Below, in pieces: positions 9,910 to 19,832 of a stretch of DNA of 64,000 nt. The first letter of the stretch is position 1. Each line of letters begins with the position of its first letter. This stretch comes from Methylobacterium sp. E-066. GTDB lineage: Bacteria > Pseudomonadota > Alphaproteobacteria > Rhizobiales > Beijerinckiaceae. The notes under the pieces were generated by a model, which saw nothing but the letters and a program-made list of their open reading frames with translations, had not been told where the DNA came from and searched no databases. Location of the stretch: NCBI RefSeq assembly GCF_022829635.1, contig NZ_JAKSYO010000115.1, positions 62,001 to 126,000 of the forward strand, in the 5' to 3' direction. The translations under genes were made by a program, and so were the position numbers.

Positions 9910-11028
9910 ATGCCGCCTCTCGCCCTCACCCTTGGAGACCCAGCCGGGATCGGCCCGGAGCTGGCACTCAGCGCCTGGCTTGGACGCGGCGGCGCGAATC
10001 CGCTGCCGCCGTTCTTCCTGGTCGCCGATCCGGATTTCATCGAGCGCCTGGCGAACCGCCTCCACCGGCTCGTCCCGGTGGCCGAGGTCGACCCCGAGAC
10101 CGCCGCCGAGGTGTTTCCCCGGGCGCTGCCCGTCGTGCCGCTGCCGAGTGGCGCCAAAATCTCCGCCGAGCCCGGCGCGCCGGATTCCGCCAATGCGGGG
10201 GCGGTCATCGAGTCCATCACCGCCGCCGTCGCCTTCGTGGCGGCCAAGCGCGCCAGCGCGGTGGTGACCAGCCCGATCGCCAAGTTCGTGCTGACCCGGG
10301 CGGGCTTCGCCCATCCCGGCCATACCGAGTTCCTGGCCACCCTCTCGGTCCCGCCGGGCCGCACGCCGCCGCGCCCGGTGATGATGATCTGGAGCGACGA
10401 TCTCGCCGTGGTGCCGGTGACGATCCACGTGCCGCTGAAGGACGTGCCGGGCCTGCTCACCCAGGAGCTCGTGGAGGAAACCGCCCGGATCGTCGCCCGG
10501 GACCTGCGCGACCGGTTCGGCCTGCCGGAGCCGCGCCTGGTTCTGGCCGGCCTTAACCCGCATGCCGGCGAGGCCGGGACGATCGGTCACGAGGACCGCG
10601 ACGTGCTCGCCCCCGCGGTGGCACGGCTGCGGGCCGCCGGCATCGACATCCGCGGCCCGCTCCCGGCCGACACCCTGTTCCACGCCCGGGCCCGGGCGAC
10701 TTACGATGTCGCTTTGGCGCCGACTCACGACCAGGCGCTGATCCCGATCAAGACCATCGCGTTCGACGACGGCGTCAACGTCACCCTCGGGCTGCCCTTC
10801 GTGCGGACCTCGCCCGACCACGGCACCGCCTTCGACATCGCCGGAACCGGTGCCGCCCGGCCCGACAGCCTGATCGCCGCCCTGCAGCTGGCCCGGCGGC
10901 TCGCCGACACCGAGGCGGCGCGCACCGGTCAGGGGCCTGCCGGCGCCGACATCATCCCGTTCAGCATCTATGCCGGGCGGCCACGCGCATCGGGCGCCCA
11001 GCATTTCGACGCCGAGGACGAGCTGTGA
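9910..11028 (+). CDS. pdxA: 4-hydroxythreonine-4-phosphate dehydrogenase
   Basis: Oxidises 4-phosphohydroxy-L-threonine for pyridoxal 5'-phosphate synthesis in the DXP-dependent pathway. The 372-residue protein starts [17 protein letters not shown], the standard PdxA opening, and carries the substrate/metal region [13 protein letters not shown] plus the later [16 protein letters not shown] and PLPADTLFH motifs. ATG 9910 is chosen because upstream in-frame residues are translation of the palindromic repeat. The 3' end overlaps rsmA by 4 bp, so the two are translationally coupled. Confidence 0.95.
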   Translation: MPPLALTLGDPAGIGPELALSAWLGRGGANPLPPFFLVADPDFIERLANRLHRLVPVAEVDPETAAEVFPRALPVVPLPSGAKISAEPGAPDSANAGAVIESITAAVAFVAAKRASAVVTSPIAKFVLTRAGFAHPGHTEFLATLSVPPGRTPPRPVMMIWSDDLAVVPVTIHVPLKDVPGLLTQELVEETARIVARDLRDRFGLPEPRLVLAGLNPHAGEAGTIGHEDRDVLAPAVARLRAAGIDIRGPLPADTLFHARARATYDVALAPTHDQALIPIKTIAFDDGVNVTLGLPFVRTSPDHGTAFDIAGTGAARPDSLIAALQLARRLADTEAARTGQGPAGADIIPFSIYAGRPRASGAQHFDAEDEL

Positions 11029-11879
11029 GCGACGGAGACGGTCTGCCGCCGTTGCGCGAGGTCGTCGCCCGGCACGGGCTGGAGCCCAAGAAGGCCCTCG
11101 GCCAGAATTTTTTGTACGATCTGAATCTGACGGGGCGGATCGCCCGTGCGGCAGGGCCGCTCGACGGTGTCACCGTGGTCGAGGTCGGGCCGGGCCCCGG
11201 CGGCCTGACCCGGGCGCTGCTGGCCGAGGGCGCGTCCCGGGTCGTGGCGATCGAGCGCGATCCCCGGGCCTTGCCGGCTCTGGCCGAGATCGCCGCGCAT
11301 TATCCCGGCCGGCTCGAGGTGGTGGATGCCGACGCGTTGGCCTTCGATCCGCGGCCGCTGATCGGCACTGGCCCCGCCCGGATCGTGGCGAACCTGCCCT
11401 ACAATGTCGGTACGGCGCTCCTGACCGGCTGGCTCGACGGCGAGGCCTGGCCGCCCTGGTGGGACCAGGCGGTGCTGATGTTCCAGCGCGAGGTCGCCGA
11501 GCGCATTGTCGCCGGGCCGGAGACCCGGGCCGATTACGGCCGGCTCGGCGTGCTGTGCGGCTGGCGCACGGAAGCCGACATCCTGTTCGATGTGAGCCCC
11601 TCGGCCTTCGTGCCGCCGCCGAAGGTCACGTCCAGCGTCGTGAGGCTGGTGCCGCGGGCGCAGCCCCTGCCCTGCCGGGCGGGCGCCCTCGAAGCCGTCA
11701 CCCGGGCGGCGTTCGGCCAGCGCCGCAAGATGCTCCGCCAGAGCCTGAAGGCGCTGACCCCCGAGCCCGGCGCGCTGCTGGCGGCGGCCAAGATTCTGGA
11801 GACGGCCCGGGCCGAGGAGGTGCCGGTGGCCGGGTTCGTCACCCTCGCCAACCTGTGGGACGCGGCGCGCGGACGGTAA
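11025..11879 (+). CDS. rsmA: 16S rRNA (adenine1518/1519-N6)-dimethyltransferase
   Basis: SAM-dependent enzyme (KsgA) that dimethylates two adjacent adenines in the 3' helix of 16S rRNA during small-subunit maturation. The 284-residue protein shows the family opening [14 protein letters not shown] motif [16 protein letters not shown], acidic motif II (AIERD), the catalytic NLPYN motif, and the C-terminal [13 protein letters not shown]. The GTG start at 11025 overlaps the pdxA stop as GTGA, the usual coupled arrangement for this pair. Confidence 0.95.
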   Translation: MSDGDGLPPLREVVARHGLEPKKALGQNFLYDLNLTGRIARAAGPLDGVTVVEVGPGPGGLTRALLAEGASRVVAIERDPRALPALAEIAAHYPGRLEVVDADALAFDPRPLIGTGPARIVANLPYNVGTALLTGWLDGEAWPPWWDQAVLMFQREVAERIVAGPETRADYGRLGVLCGWRTEADILFDVSPSAFVPPPKVTSSVVRLVPRAQPLPCRAGALEAVTRAAFGQRRKMLRQSLKALTPEPGALLAAAKILETARAEEVPVAGFVTLANLWDAARGR

Positions 11880-11927
11880 AACAGTCGGCCGAGCGTTCCG
11901 AGATCGCGCTTCGGTTTCGACCTCCAC

Positions 11928-12070
11928 CCCGTCATTCCGGGGCCGCGAAGCGGAGCCAGGAACCCAGAAACGCAGGTGGAGCAAGACTTTGCACCCCTGG
12001 CGGCTCTGGATTGCCGCCTCCGGCGGCCCCTTCGGGTCCGGGCTCGCCTGCGGCGCCCCGGAATGACGGG
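11928..12070. repeat. Intergenic palindrome, family D
   Basis: Perfect 16-bp terminal inverted repeats (11928-11943 and 12055-12070, CCCGTCATTCCGGGGC and its complement) bound a 143-bp element lying between rsmA and the Tim44-like gene. The interior is GC-rich with smaller self-complementary stretches. The gap 11880-12203 holds only this element and the terminator at 12114-12154. Confidence 0.8.
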
Positions 12071-12113
12071 TTTGATCCTACGGCTGCCGGAACGCCCGAT
12101 CCGGCGCGTGGCC

Positions 12114-12154
12114 AAAAAAATATAAAAAAACCGGCGCCGCGGAAGCGGCGCCGG
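12114..12154 (-). terminator. Rho-independent terminator of the Tim44-like gene
   Basis: Read on the minus strand, a perfect 10-bp GC stem (CCGGCGCCGC, loop of 4, GCGGCGCCGG; plus-strand 12131-12154) is followed by a run of T interrupted only by one ATA. It lies about 50 bp beyond the stop of the minus-strand gene ending at 12204. This is a textbook intrinsic terminator. Confidence 0.92.
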
Positions 12155-12203
12155 CTCGAAAACTGCGCCCCGGCCTAAGCGGCCGGGACGCCAAGGCCCG
12201 AAA

Positions 12204-13169
12204 CTAGCGGGTCTGCTGGATTGCCGAGAGCACCCAGCCGCGGCCGGGCTGGCGCTGGAAGGTCCAGAGCTCCGTCGCCTCCGGGGCCGGCTCGGTCTTC
12301 ACGATCCGGCCGCTGGCGCGGTCGACCATGACGTCCTTGAGGGCGTAGCGCATCGCCACGGTGGCGTAGTCGGTGCGGTCCTCGCCCCAAGCTTCCGCGA
12401 GGTCGCCCTGCAGCAGCTGCACGTCCGTGATCTTGTTGACCACGCCCTGAGCGGCGTTGTTGCGCAGCTCCTCGTCGAAGTAGCCGGCCATCTCGGGCGT
12501 CGTCAGGTTGCCCAAAGTCACGCGATCCTCGCGGGAATAGGCGTCCTGGATGTCGCCGAGCAGGCGTTCGAACGCCTGGTAATCGGCCGGGCTGATCTCG
12601 ACCTTGCGGGTCTGCACCGGGCGGGCGCCGCCGAAGGAACCGGCTGTCGGGTTCGGGCCGCCCATCGGGCCACCTGGGTTCGAGCCGCCGTCCAGCGTCG
12701 AGCGGGCGTAGGGCGCACCGGCGCCGGCCGGCTCGCTGCGGCGGCGGAAGAACCGCACCGCCAGCATGACGACCAGCACCACGAGGCCGACCTGGAACAG
12801 CAGGCCGATCATGGAGGCGAGGCCGCCGAGGCCGCCGAAGAAGCCGCCGCCGAGAAGGGCGCCGAGCAGGCCGGCGCCGAGCAGGCCCGCGAAGAAGCCG
12901 CCGCCGAAGCGACGCCCCGGCGCGGCCGGCGCCTGCATCCCGGGATTGGACATGCCGGGAGACGGCGCGGTCTGGGACCGCTGCATGGTCATGCCGCCGC
13001 CCGGCGCCGTCGGCGTGGCCGAGGGGGCGGTGTAAGTCCGCGAGCCGCGCGAACCGAAGGATCCGCCGCCGCCCGGACGGGCTTCTGCGACGGGGGCCGC
13101 GACGGTCAGGGCAGCGGCCAGCGCCAGGAAGGCGGCCGTGCGCCGACGGCGCGAGAATTGGGTGAGCAT
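12204..13169 (-). CDS. Tim44-like domain protein, membrane-anchored
   Basis: 321 residues. It has an N-terminal signal/anchor (basic RRRRTAAFLALAAALTVAAP), a low-complexity Gly/Pro/Ser region, a Gly-rich second hydrophobic segment (GGGFFAGLLGAGLLGALLGG to VGLVVLVVMLAVRFFRRR), then a C-terminal Tim44/TimA-type domain from about residue 190 (SPADYQAFERLLGDIQDAY to the end). In mitochondria Tim44 helps tether the import motor; the bacterial relatives have no settled role, though an association with membrane or cell-envelope complexes is suspected. ATG 13169 has an AGAGG element upstream. The transcript ends at the terminator at 12114-12154. Confidence 0.82.
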   Translation of the reverse strand: MLTQFSRRRRTAAFLALAAALTVAAPVAEARPGGGGSFGSRGSRTYTAPSATPTAPGGGMTMQRSQTAPSPGMSNPGMQAPAAPGRRFGGGFFAGLLGAGLLGALLGGGFFGGLGGLASMIGLLFQVGLVVLVVMLAVRFFRRRSEPAGAGAPYARSTLDGGSNPGGPMGGPNPTAGSFGGARPVQTRKVEISPADYQAFERLLGDIQDAYSREDRVTLGNLTTPEMAGYFDEELRNNAAQGVVNKITDVQLLQGDLAEAWGEDRTDYATVAMRYALKDVMVDRASGRIVKTEPAPEATELWTFQRQPGRGWVLSAIQQTR

Positions 13170-13293
13170 GTACGCGCCTCTGAGGACGAGAACCGAATGG
13201 CGGAGATCGCCGACGATCATATGGTGACGGCTCAGCGCGGGTTTTAGTCCGCGCCTCTCGACGTCGTGATGACGTTTGTCGCCGGCCGTTGCC

Positions 13294-14391
13294 TCAGTGC
13301 AGCGTTCGGTCCGGCGCGGCCGGGAAGGCTAGGCGCACCTCGGTGCCCTCCCCGGCCCGGCTGTCCAGGGTGATCGTGCCGTTTTGGCGCTTCATCAGGC
13401 CGTGGACGATGGCGAGGCCCGCGCCCCGTCCGGCCTCGCGGCTGGTCTGGAACGGCGCCAGCGCCCGGGCCAGCATCTCGGGCGACATGCCCGTCCCGGT
13501 ATCGCTCACCGTGATCCCGACCGTGCCCGGCCCGGGCTGGTACATGGCCCGGTCGTTCGGATCGACCCGGAAGGTCGAGAGCGTGAGGGTGCCGCCGCTC
13601 GGCATGGCCTCGCCGGCATTGGCGACCAGATGCCGCAGGGCGAACTCGATCTGGGTCGGGTTGCTGATCGCCCGCGGCAGGCCGGGCGTGGTGTTGACCG
13701 TGAGGCGGATCCCGGCCGGCAGGTCCGGGGCGAGGCGCTGAGCCAGATCCGCTACGATGGCGTCGAGGTCCACCGGCCGCACGTCCGGGGCGATTCGGCG
13801 GGAATAGGCCAGGAGCTGGCGGGTCAGGATCGCGGCCCGCTCGGTGGCGTCGGCTGACCGCACGAGCGCCCGCTGGATGAACGGCTCGGGCCTATCGCCC
13901 AGCCGGCGCTTCAGGCCGTCGATGTAGCCGATCAGGATCTGGAGGAAGTTGTTGAACTCGTGGGCGACGCTGTTGGTCAAAAGCCCCAGGGCCTCGCGCT
14001 GCCGCGACAGCGCCAGCGCGCCTTCGGCCTCGCGCCGCGCGGTCACGTCGAGGATCTGGCAGATTGTTTCGTCGCCATCGGGCAGCCGCCCCGCGGTGAG
14101 GTTCGCCCAGAAGCTGGTCCCATCGGAGCGCAAAGCTAGGAATTCCTGCGGCGCGTCGCCTGAAAAATCGGGCACTGACCCGCGGGTCGCCAGGATCAGG
14201 TCGAGGCCGCGCTCGGCCAGCGCCCGGGCCGGATGCCCGGTGAGGCGCTCGAAGGCCGGGTTGGCGTAGCGAATCCGACCGCGGGCATCGACGAGAAACG
14301 TCGGCGTGGGCAGCGCGTCGAGGAGCGCGCGGGCTTGGCCCTTGAGCGGCCCCTCACCTTCCGCGCCGTGATCCGTCCCGGGCTGCGTCAT
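13294..14391 (-). CDS. PAS-domain sensor histidine kinase (soluble, orphan)
   Basis: 365 residues, no transmembrane segment. A PAS domain (about 22-120; FLVDARGRIRYANPAFERLTG) with a PAC-like end is followed by an H-box whose phospho-acceptor is His144 in NSVAHEFNNFLQ, then a HATPase_c domain (N-box LVANAGEAMPSGG, G-box SDTGTGMSPEML and GRGAGLAIVHGLM). The architecture suggests a cytoplasmic sensor passing phosphate to a separate receiver. No response-regulator gene is adjacent; the upstream neighbour is an S24-type repressor 121 bp away on the same strand. The signal is unknown. Confidence 0.85.
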   Translation of the reverse strand: MTQPGTDHGAEGEGPLKGQARALLDALPTPTFLVDARGRIRYANPAFERLTGHPARALAERGLDLILATRGSVPDFSGDAPQEFLALRSDGTSFWANLTAGRLPDGDETICQILDVTARREAEGALALSRQREALGLLTNSVAHEFNNFLQILIGYIDGLKRRLGDRPEPFIQRALVRSADATERAAILTRQLLAYSRRIAPDVRPVDLDAIVADLAQRLAPDLPAGIRLTVNTTPGLPRAISNPTQIEFALRHLVANAGEAMPSGGTLTLSTFRVDPNDRAMYQPGPGTVGITVSDTGTGMSPEMLARALAPFQTSREAGRGAGLAIVHGLMKRQNGTITLDSRAGEGTEVRLAFPAAPDRTLH

Positions 14392-14512
14392 GCTGCGTCC
14401 GAGCTGAGCGGGTGCGGGAAACCCGCGACGAGGCCCGCGATAGCGACGAACCGCGGCCGGGCCAAGTGCGGCGGGGCCAAGTGCGGCGGGTGTGTTCTCG
14501 GCGGGACGCGGC

Positions 14513-15145
14513 CTACTGGCGGACCCACATCACCCGGGCCATCCAGGCGACCTCGCCGATGTTAAGGACACGGTCCTCGTGCTCCGGGTTGAGCGAGACC
14601 AGCTCCACGGTCCGGGCGGTGCGGCGCTTCAACTCCTTGGCGAGGACCTCGCCGCCATGGAGGCGCACCACGACGCGGTCGCCCTTGCGGACGCTGGCGG
14701 TGGGCGAGACGATCAGCACGTCGCCGTCGCGGAACAACGGCTGCATGGAATCGCCCTGGATCTCCAGCGCGAAGGCGCGCTCCTCGCCGAGATCCGGGAA
14801 CTCGATCTCCTCCCAGCCGGCGCCGCCGGTGGGCATGCCCTCGTCGGTGAAGAGGCGCCCGGCCCCGGCCTGGGTCAGGCCGATCAGGGGCACCATAGTG
14901 CGGGCGGGTATCTCCCTGGCCTCGATCAGCCGCAGAAACTCGTCCAGGCTGGCGCCGGTGGCGGCCAGGACCTTCGAGACGGATTCCGTGGAGGGCCAGC
15001 GCTTGCGCCCGTCGGCGCCGATCCGTTTGGAGCGGTTGAAGCTCGTGGCGTCGAGGCCGGCGCGCCGGGCGAGCCCGGAGGCGGAATAGCCGTGGCGCTC
15101 CGCCAGGCGGTCGATGGCGTTCCAGATCTGCTCGTGAGACAGCAT
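14513..15145 (-). CDS. LexA/CI-like transcriptional regulator with S24 peptidase domain
   Basis: 210 residues. The N-terminal half contains a helix-turn-helix region (about residues 8-75; HGYSASGLARRAGLDATSF). The C-terminal half is a S24 LexA-like fold with the catalytic dyad Ser133 (in GDSMQP) and Lys170 (in EVLAKEL), and an Ala93-Gly94 bond in TQAGAG at the place expected for self-cleavage. This composition is that of phage CI/LexA-type repressors that autocleave on RecA activation, but small chromosomal S24 regulators of this kind are common in alphaproteobacteria and may not be part of SOS. There is no phage gene nearby. ATG 15145. Confidence 0.85.
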   Translation of the reverse strand: MLSHEQIWNAIDRLAERHGYSASGLARRAGLDATSFNRSKRIGADGRKRWPSTESVSKVLAATGASLDEFLRLIEAREIPARTMVPLIGLTQAGAGRLFTDEGMPTGGAGWEEIEFPDLGEERAFALEIQGDSMQPLFRDGDVLIVSPTASVRKGDRVVVRLHGGEVLAKELKRRTARTVELVSLNPEHEDRVLNIGEVAWMARVMWVRQ

Positions 15146-15737
15146 GTCGGGCTCGGCGGCTCAACCTCGTCGGGCCGGCGCCCCCGTCTCGCCAGCCGGC
15201 ACCCGGCTGCCTCGGGGGCACGGAAGCAGTCTCCCCGGAGGATGCGGACCGAACCCGCCGGAGAGGTGCGGAATACTGAAAACCGTCACGCGCCCGTCCG
15301 AAGCAGCGGTTTCGGACGCGGTTCTATGACGCTCAGCCTAGTCGTAGGAAAGTAGAACTACAACCTGCAGAATGCAATCGCCCTTGGAATCGATCTGGTT
15401 TCCGGGTGTTGCCGGTGGTCAACGCCGTCTCTCGGGCGTCACTCTGATCGACGCCCATCCAACCCAACCCCCCTCATCCTGAGGTGCCCGGCGATCAAAG
15501 ATCGCGGGGCCTCGAAGGAGCCCTCCAGACAGCAAAGCGATCCCTGGAGGCCTCCTTCGAGGGCTCCGCTTCGCTACGCCACCTCAGGATGAGGGCTGGG
15601 GTGGGATAGACCCCTTCACGACCCCCTCCGCCGGCATAGTCTATCGGTCCCGTCCCGGTCGCCCAATGCTGCCCTCCGCCCTGGTTCCGGTCCCGGGGGC
15701 GATGGGCTATGGACGCGCCGACCCCCGGGGAATGACG
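15146..15737. other. 592-bp gap with no gene, holding one palindrome
   Basis: The region upstream of the S24 regulator gene and of the DUF952 gene contains no supported gene. About 150 bp is the family-A palindrome at 15457-15607. The part just upstream of the regulator gene (15146-15370) is a likely place for its promoter and any autoregulatory operator, but I could not pick out a convincing box. Confidence 0.6.
15457..15607. repeat. Intergenic palindrome, family A (copy 2)
   Basis: Left arm 15457-15484 and right arm 15582-15607 share the CTCATCCTGAGG core and flanks with the copy at 2776-2913. The interior again contains CTCGAAGGAGCCCTCCAG and its complement. The two copies are similar along their whole length, with a few insertions. 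Confidence 0.85.
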
Positions 15738-16088
15738 ATGCCGCTCATCTACAAGATCTGTCCGCGTGCCCTCTGGCGCGAGGCCGAGGCGGCGGGCCGA
15801 TTCACCGGCGCGCCCGTCGATCAGGCCGACGGCTTCATCCACTTCTCCACCGCCGAGCAGACCGCCGAGACGGCATCCCGCCACTTCGCCGGCCAGGGCG
15901 ACCTGCTGCTGATCGCCGTCGAGGCCGAGAGGCTGGGCGCGGCCCTGGTCTACGAGCCCTCGCGCGGCGGTGCCCTGTTCCCGCATCTCTACGGCGACCT
16001 GCCCCTCGCGGCGGTGGTGTCGGTCGAGGAGATGCCCCTGGGCCAGGATGGGCAGCATGTCCTGCCCGCGGGGATCCCGCGCCCATGA
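15738..16088 (+). CDS. DUF952 family protein
   Basis: 116 residues that start [13 protein letters not shown] and carry the DUF952 pattern ([26 protein letters not shown]-like [20 protein letters not shown]). The family is small, cytosolic and uncharacterised, with a fold thought to be related to ADP-ribosyltransferase-like proteins; no activity is established. ATG 15738 is preferred over ATG 15732 because GGGGA sits 6 nt upstream. The stop overlaps the pyrD start as ATGA, so the two are translationally coupled, as often seen for this pair in alphaproteobacteria. Confidence 0.85.
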   Translation: MPLIYKICPRALWREAEAAGRFTGAPVDQADGFIHFSTAEQTAETASRHFAGQGDLLLIAVEAERLGAALVYEPSRGGALFPHLYGDLPLAAVVSVEEMPLGQDGQHVLPAGIPRP

Positions 16089-17161
16089 TCGCCGCCGCCT
16101 TCCCGCTGGTCCGCCCGCTGCTGCACCGGCTCGATGCCGAGCGCGCCCACGACCTGACCCTGCGCGCCCTGGCCCTGCTGCCGGTGGGGAAGCCGACGGC
16201 CGACGACCCGCGGCTCGCCGTGGACCTTCTTGGGCGGCGGTTTCCCAATCCGGTCGGCCTGGCGGCCGGCTTCGACAAGGGCGCCCGTGTGCCGGACGCG
16301 ATGCTCAGCCTCGGCTTCGGCTTCGTGGAGGTCGGCGGCGTGGTGCCGCGGCCCCAGCCGGGCAATCCGCAACCCCGGGCGTTCCGCCTCGCCGCCGACC
16401 GGGCCGTGATCAACCGCTACGGCCTCAACAGCGAGGGGTTGGACGTGGTGGCCGGGCGGCTCCGGGCCCGGGCCGGCCGTCCGGGCATCGTCGGAGTCAA
16501 TATCGGGGCCAACAAGGAGTCCACCGACCGGCTGGCCGATTACGTCGCCTGCACCCGGACCCTTGCCCCGCTGGTCGATTTCGTCACCGTCAACGTCTCC
16601 TCACCCAACACGCCGGGCCTGCGCGACCTCCAGGGCGAGGCCTTCTTGGACGAGCTGCTCGCCCGCACGGTCGAGGCCCGCGACGCGGCTGGCGCCCGCG
16701 CGGCGGTGTTCCTGAAGATCGCCCCCGACCTGGCCCTCGACGCCCTGGACGCGATCTGCGCCACGGCGCTGAAGCGCGGCGTCCAGGCTTTGGTGGTCTC
16801 GAACACCACGGTGGCGCGGCCCCAAAACCTTCGGGAAAAGAGCCTCGCCCGGGAGACCGGCGGCCTCTCCGGCCGGCCGCTGTTCGGCCCGGCGACCCGG
16901 ATGCTGGCGCAGACCCGGCTCCGGGTCGGCGACAAGCTGCCGCTGGTCGGCGTCGGCGGCGTCGATTCCGCCGAGGCCGCCTGGACGAAGATTCTGGCCG
17001 GGGCGAGCCTGATCCAGCTCTATTCGGCGCTGGTCTATGACGGGCCGGGTCTGGTGGATCGCATCAAGGCCGGCCTGCTGAAGAGCATGGCGGCGGACGG
17101 CGTCGCCGTCCTCCATCAGGTCGTCGGCCGCGACGCGGAGGAACTGGCCCACGCGGCGTGA
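16085..17161 (+). CDS. pyrD: Dihydroorotate dehydrogenase (quinone), class 2
   Basis: Membrane-associated flavoenzyme oxidising dihydroorotate to orotate with quinone as acceptor, the fourth step of pyrimidine synthesis. The 358-residue protein has the class 2 N-terminal helix region (residues about 1-40), the FMN-site motif GFDKGA, the catalytic-serine loop [20 protein letters not shown], and the phosphate-binding GVGGVDS. The start at ATG 16085 overlaps the DUF952 stop. The C-terminus ends shortly before palindrome E1. Confidence 0.95.
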   Translation: MIAAAFPLVRPLLHRLDAERAHDLTLRALALLPVGKPTADDPRLAVDLLGRRFPNPVGLAAGFDKGARVPDAMLSLGFGFVEVGGVVPRPQPGNPQPRAFRLAADRAVINRYGLNSEGLDVVAGRLRARAGRPGIVGVNIGANKESTDRLADYVACTRTLAPLVDFVTVNVSSPNTPGLRDLQGEAFLDELLARTVEARDAAGARAAVFLKIAPDLALDALDAICATALKRGVQALVVSNTTVARPQNLREKSLARETGGLSGRPLFGPATRMLAQTRLRVGDKLPLVGVGGVDSAEAAWTKILAGASLIQLYSALVYDGPGLVDRIKAGLLKSMAADGVAVLHQVVGRDAEELAHAA

Positions 17162-17500
17162 GGGCCGTTCGTTCGGGCTCTTCCCACCCGCTCATCGTCC
17201 TTGCGAGCGCAGCGAAGCAACCCATTGCGGCGCGCGAGCGCCGAACGTAGCGTATCCCTAGGTTGCTTCGCTGCGCTCGCAATGACGGATCGGAATCGAG
17301 CTTTCGGCGACCCAGTCCGAGCGCAACCGAGCGTTCCACCCGCCAATTTAGAAAGACTTTCGCAAGCTGTGACTTAGCCTGTGCCCCGCGCATGAGGGGC
17401 CTGCACGCGCCCTCCATTGTGAGGGGCCCGTCAAGCCGCTTATCTCGCGGTTGCGAATTGGCGAGCCGATCTCGCTTTCAGAGAACATCCAGGACACTCC
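17162..17500. other. Leader region upstream of the formate dehydrogenase gene
   Basis: 339 bp without a gene. It contains palindrome E1 (17196-17287) and about 210 bp of leader before the fdh4A-like ATG. No convincing promoter box, riboswitch or operator was identified. TCCAGGACACTCC immediately precedes the start and includes an AGGA ribosome binding site. Confidence 0.55.
17196..17287. repeat. Intergenic palindrome, family E (copy 1)
   Basis: Perfect 20-bp inverted repeats at 17203-17222 and 17261-17280 (GCGAGCGCAGCGAAGCAACC and its complement) flanked by CGTCCTT/AATGACG. A diverged copy lies between the two fdh4 genes at 19833-19926. It is non-coding. Confidence 0.82.
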
Positions 17501-19798
17501 ATGGCCCAGCCTGACGGGGCTCCGAAGCGCTCATCCGCCGCCGGCGGCTGGGGTGCTCTGAAGAGTTGCGGCAAGCACCTGCTCGGCTCGCGCGCGCCGC
17601 TGTCGGGGGCGCGCGCCCTGCTGAAGGCCAACCAGCCGGACGGGTTCGATTGCCCGGGCTGCGCCTGGGGCGACCCGGAGCACGGCTCGTCCTTCGAGTT
17701 CTGCGAGAACGGCGTGAAGGCGGTCTCCTGGGAGGCCACCGACAAGCGCACGCCGCCGTCCTTCTTCGCCCGCCACACGCTCACCGAGCTGCGGACGTGG
17801 AGCGACTACGCCCTGGAGGGCGAGGGCCGCCTCACCCACCCGATGCGCTACGATGCGGCGAGCGACCGCTACCTGCCGGTGAGCTGGGACGAGGCCTTCG
17901 CCGAGATCGGCGCGACGCTCCGCGGCCTCGACCATCCCGACCAGGCCGAGTTCTACACCTCCGGCCGCGCCTCGAACGAGGCCGCCTATCTCTACCAGCT
18001 GTTCGCCCGCGCCTACGGGACCAACAACTTCCCCGACTGCTCGAACATGTGCCACGAGGCCAGCGGCGTCGCGCTGATCGACGCCATCGGCATCGGCAAG
18101 GGCACGGTCCTGCTGGAGGATTTCGAGAAGGCGGACGCGATCTTCTGCGTCGGCCAGAATCCCGGCACCAACCATCCGCGCATGCTCGGCGACCTGCGCC
18201 GGGCGGCCGAGCGCGGCGCCAAGGTCGTGGTTCTGAACCCCGTGCGCGAGCGCGGGCTCGAGCGCTTCGCCGACCCGCAGAACACCGTCGAGATGCTGCG
18301 CGGTGCCAGTGGCGCCATCGCCAGCCACTACCTCCAGCCCCGCTCCGGCGGCGACATGGCGGCCTTCCGGGGCATCGCCAAGATCGTGTTTGCCCGCGAC
18401 GCCGAGGCACTCGCTTCCGGCCGGCCCTCGCTCCTCGACCGGGCTTTCCTGGAGCATCACACCGCCGGGCTCGACGCCTATCGCGCGGCTGTGGACGCCA
18501 CGAGCTGGGAGGCGATCCTCGACCAGTCAGGCCTGACCTACGACGACATCTCCGCCATGGCGGACGTCTATCTCGGCGCCGAGCGGGTGATCGCCACCTG
18601 GGCGATGGGCGTGACCCAGCACCGCCACTCGGTGGCGACCGTGCGGGAGATCGCCAATCTGCTGTTCCTGCGCGGCCATATCGGCCGGCCCGGCGCCGGC
18701 CTGTGCCCGGTGCGCGGCCATTCCAACGTGCAGGGCGACCGCACGGTCGGGATCAACGAGCGCCCGTCCGTGGCCTTCCTCGAATCGCTGGAGCGGCATT
18801 TCGGCCTCGCCATGCCGCGCAAGCACGGCCACAACGTCCTGGCGGCGATCCGGGCGATGCGCGACGGCACGTCGAAGGCGTTCATCGGCCTCGGCGGCAA
18901 CTTCCTGAGGGCGACCCCGGATACCCCGGTGGTGGCGCAGGCGCTGGCCTCCTGCCGCCTGACGGTCCACATCGCGACCAAGCTCAACCACGCCCATCTG
19001 GTGCCGGGCGCGATCGGCTACCTGTTGCCCTGCATGGGGCGCACCGAGATCGACCGGAACGCGGCGGGCAAGACCCAGATCGTGACCGTCGAGGATTCGA
19101 TGAGCATGGTCCACGGCTCGGGGGGCATCAACAAGCCGGCCTCGAAGGAGCTGCGCTCCGAGATCGCGATCATCGCCGGCATCGCCCAGGCCACCGTCGG
19201 CTCGGCCGCGATCGACTGGGCCGGGCTCTCGGCCGATTACGACCGGATCCGCGAGGCGATCGCCGCAACGATCCCGGGCTTCTCCGAGTACAACACCCGG
19301 GTGCGCAAGCCCCGCGGCTTCATGCTGCGCAACCTCGCCGCCGAGCGGGTGTTCGAGACCGCCACCGGCCGCGCCAACTTTTCCGCCGACGCCCTGCCGG
19401 CCGAGACCGAGCATCAGGTCGCGAAGAAGTCGCAGAACACGTTCGTGCTGCAGACCTTCCGCAGCCACGACCAGTACAACACCACGATCTACGGCCTCGA
19501 TGATCGCTATCGCGGCGTCTACGGCGAGCGGAAGGTCTTGTTCGCGCATCCGGACGACCTCGCCGAGATCCGCGGCCGGCTGGGCGAGCGCGTCGACATC
19601 GTCGGGCTCCACGCCGACGGCGTGACCCGGCGGGCCGAGGATTTCCGGCTCGTGCCGTTCGACATGCCCCGGGGCGCGGTGGCCGGCTACTATCCCGAGC
19701 TGAACGTGCTGGTGCCGCTCTCGACCTTCGGCGAGAGGAGCGACACGCCGACCTCGAAATCGGTGCTCGTCACCCTGGAAGCCCGTGCGGCGGCATGA
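17501..19798 (+). CDS. fdh4A: FdhF/YdeP-family molybdopterin oxidoreductase, probable FDH4 alpha subunit
   Basis: 765 residues of the molybdopterin oxidoreductase superfamily: an N-terminal CPGC (Cys51, Cys54), a pterin-binding middle (SGRASNEAAYLYQLFAR, CSNMCHEASGVAL with Cys residues near 180 and 184, VGQNPGTNHPRM) and a C-terminal MGD-binding domain (about 630-765). The N-terminal Cys set is smaller than in classical formate dehydrogenases, as in the YdeP subgroup. The following small gene makes the pair match fdh4AB of Methylorubrum extorquens, which acts in formate oxidation late in methylotrophy; this match is by recall. In this window the enzyme would consume formate from the Fhc pathway. 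Electron acceptor and partner are not evident. Confidence 0.75.
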   Translation: MAQPDGAPKRSSAAGGWGALKSCGKHLLGSRAPLSGARALLKANQPDGFDCPGCAWGDPEHGSSFEFCENGVKAVSWEATDKRTPPSFFARHTLTELRTWSDYALEGEGRLTHPMRYDAASDRYLPVSWDEAFAEIGATLRGLDHPDQAEFYTSGRASNEAAYLYQLFARAYGTNNFPDCSNMCHEASGVALIDAIGIGKGTVLLEDFEKADAIFCVGQNPGTNHPRMLGDLRRAAERGAKVVVLNPVRERGLERFADPQNTVEMLRGASGAIASHYLQPRSGGDMAAFRGIAKIVFARDAEALASGRPSLLDRAFLEHHTAGLDAYRAAVDATSWEAILDQSGLTYDDISAMADVYLGAERVIATWAMGVTQHRHSVATVREIANLLFLRGHIGRPGAGLCPVRGHSNVQGDRTVGINERPSVAFLESLERHFGLAMPRKHGHNVLAAIRAMRDGTSKAFIGLGGNFLRATPDTPVVAQALASCRLTVHIATKLNHAHLVPGAIGYLLPCMGRTEIDRNAAGKTQIVTVEDSMSMVHGSGGINKPASKELRSEIAIIAGIAQATVGSAAIDWAGLSADYDRIREAIAATIPGFSEYNTRVRKPRGFMLRNLAAERVFETATGRANFSADALPAETEHQVAKKSQNTFVLQTFRSHDQYNTTIYGLDDRYRGVYGERKVLFAHPDDLAEIRGRLGERVDIVGLHADGVTRRAEDFRLVPFDMPRGAVAGYYPELNVLVPLSTFGERSDTPTSKSVLVTLEARAAA

Positions 19799-19832
19799 CA
19801 GGGCTTCCGGTCGAACGCTCCGGCCGGTTCAT

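Noticed and set aside
14459..14490. Two tandem copies of GCCAAGTGCGGCGGGG between the kinase and regulator genes
   Set aside because: Only two units; too short to be called a functional repeat or operator on present evidence.
17566..19503. 645-codon frame inside fdh4A in another phase
   Set aside because: High-GC shadow rich in Arg and Pro; the real frame has clear molybdopterin-enzyme motifs.
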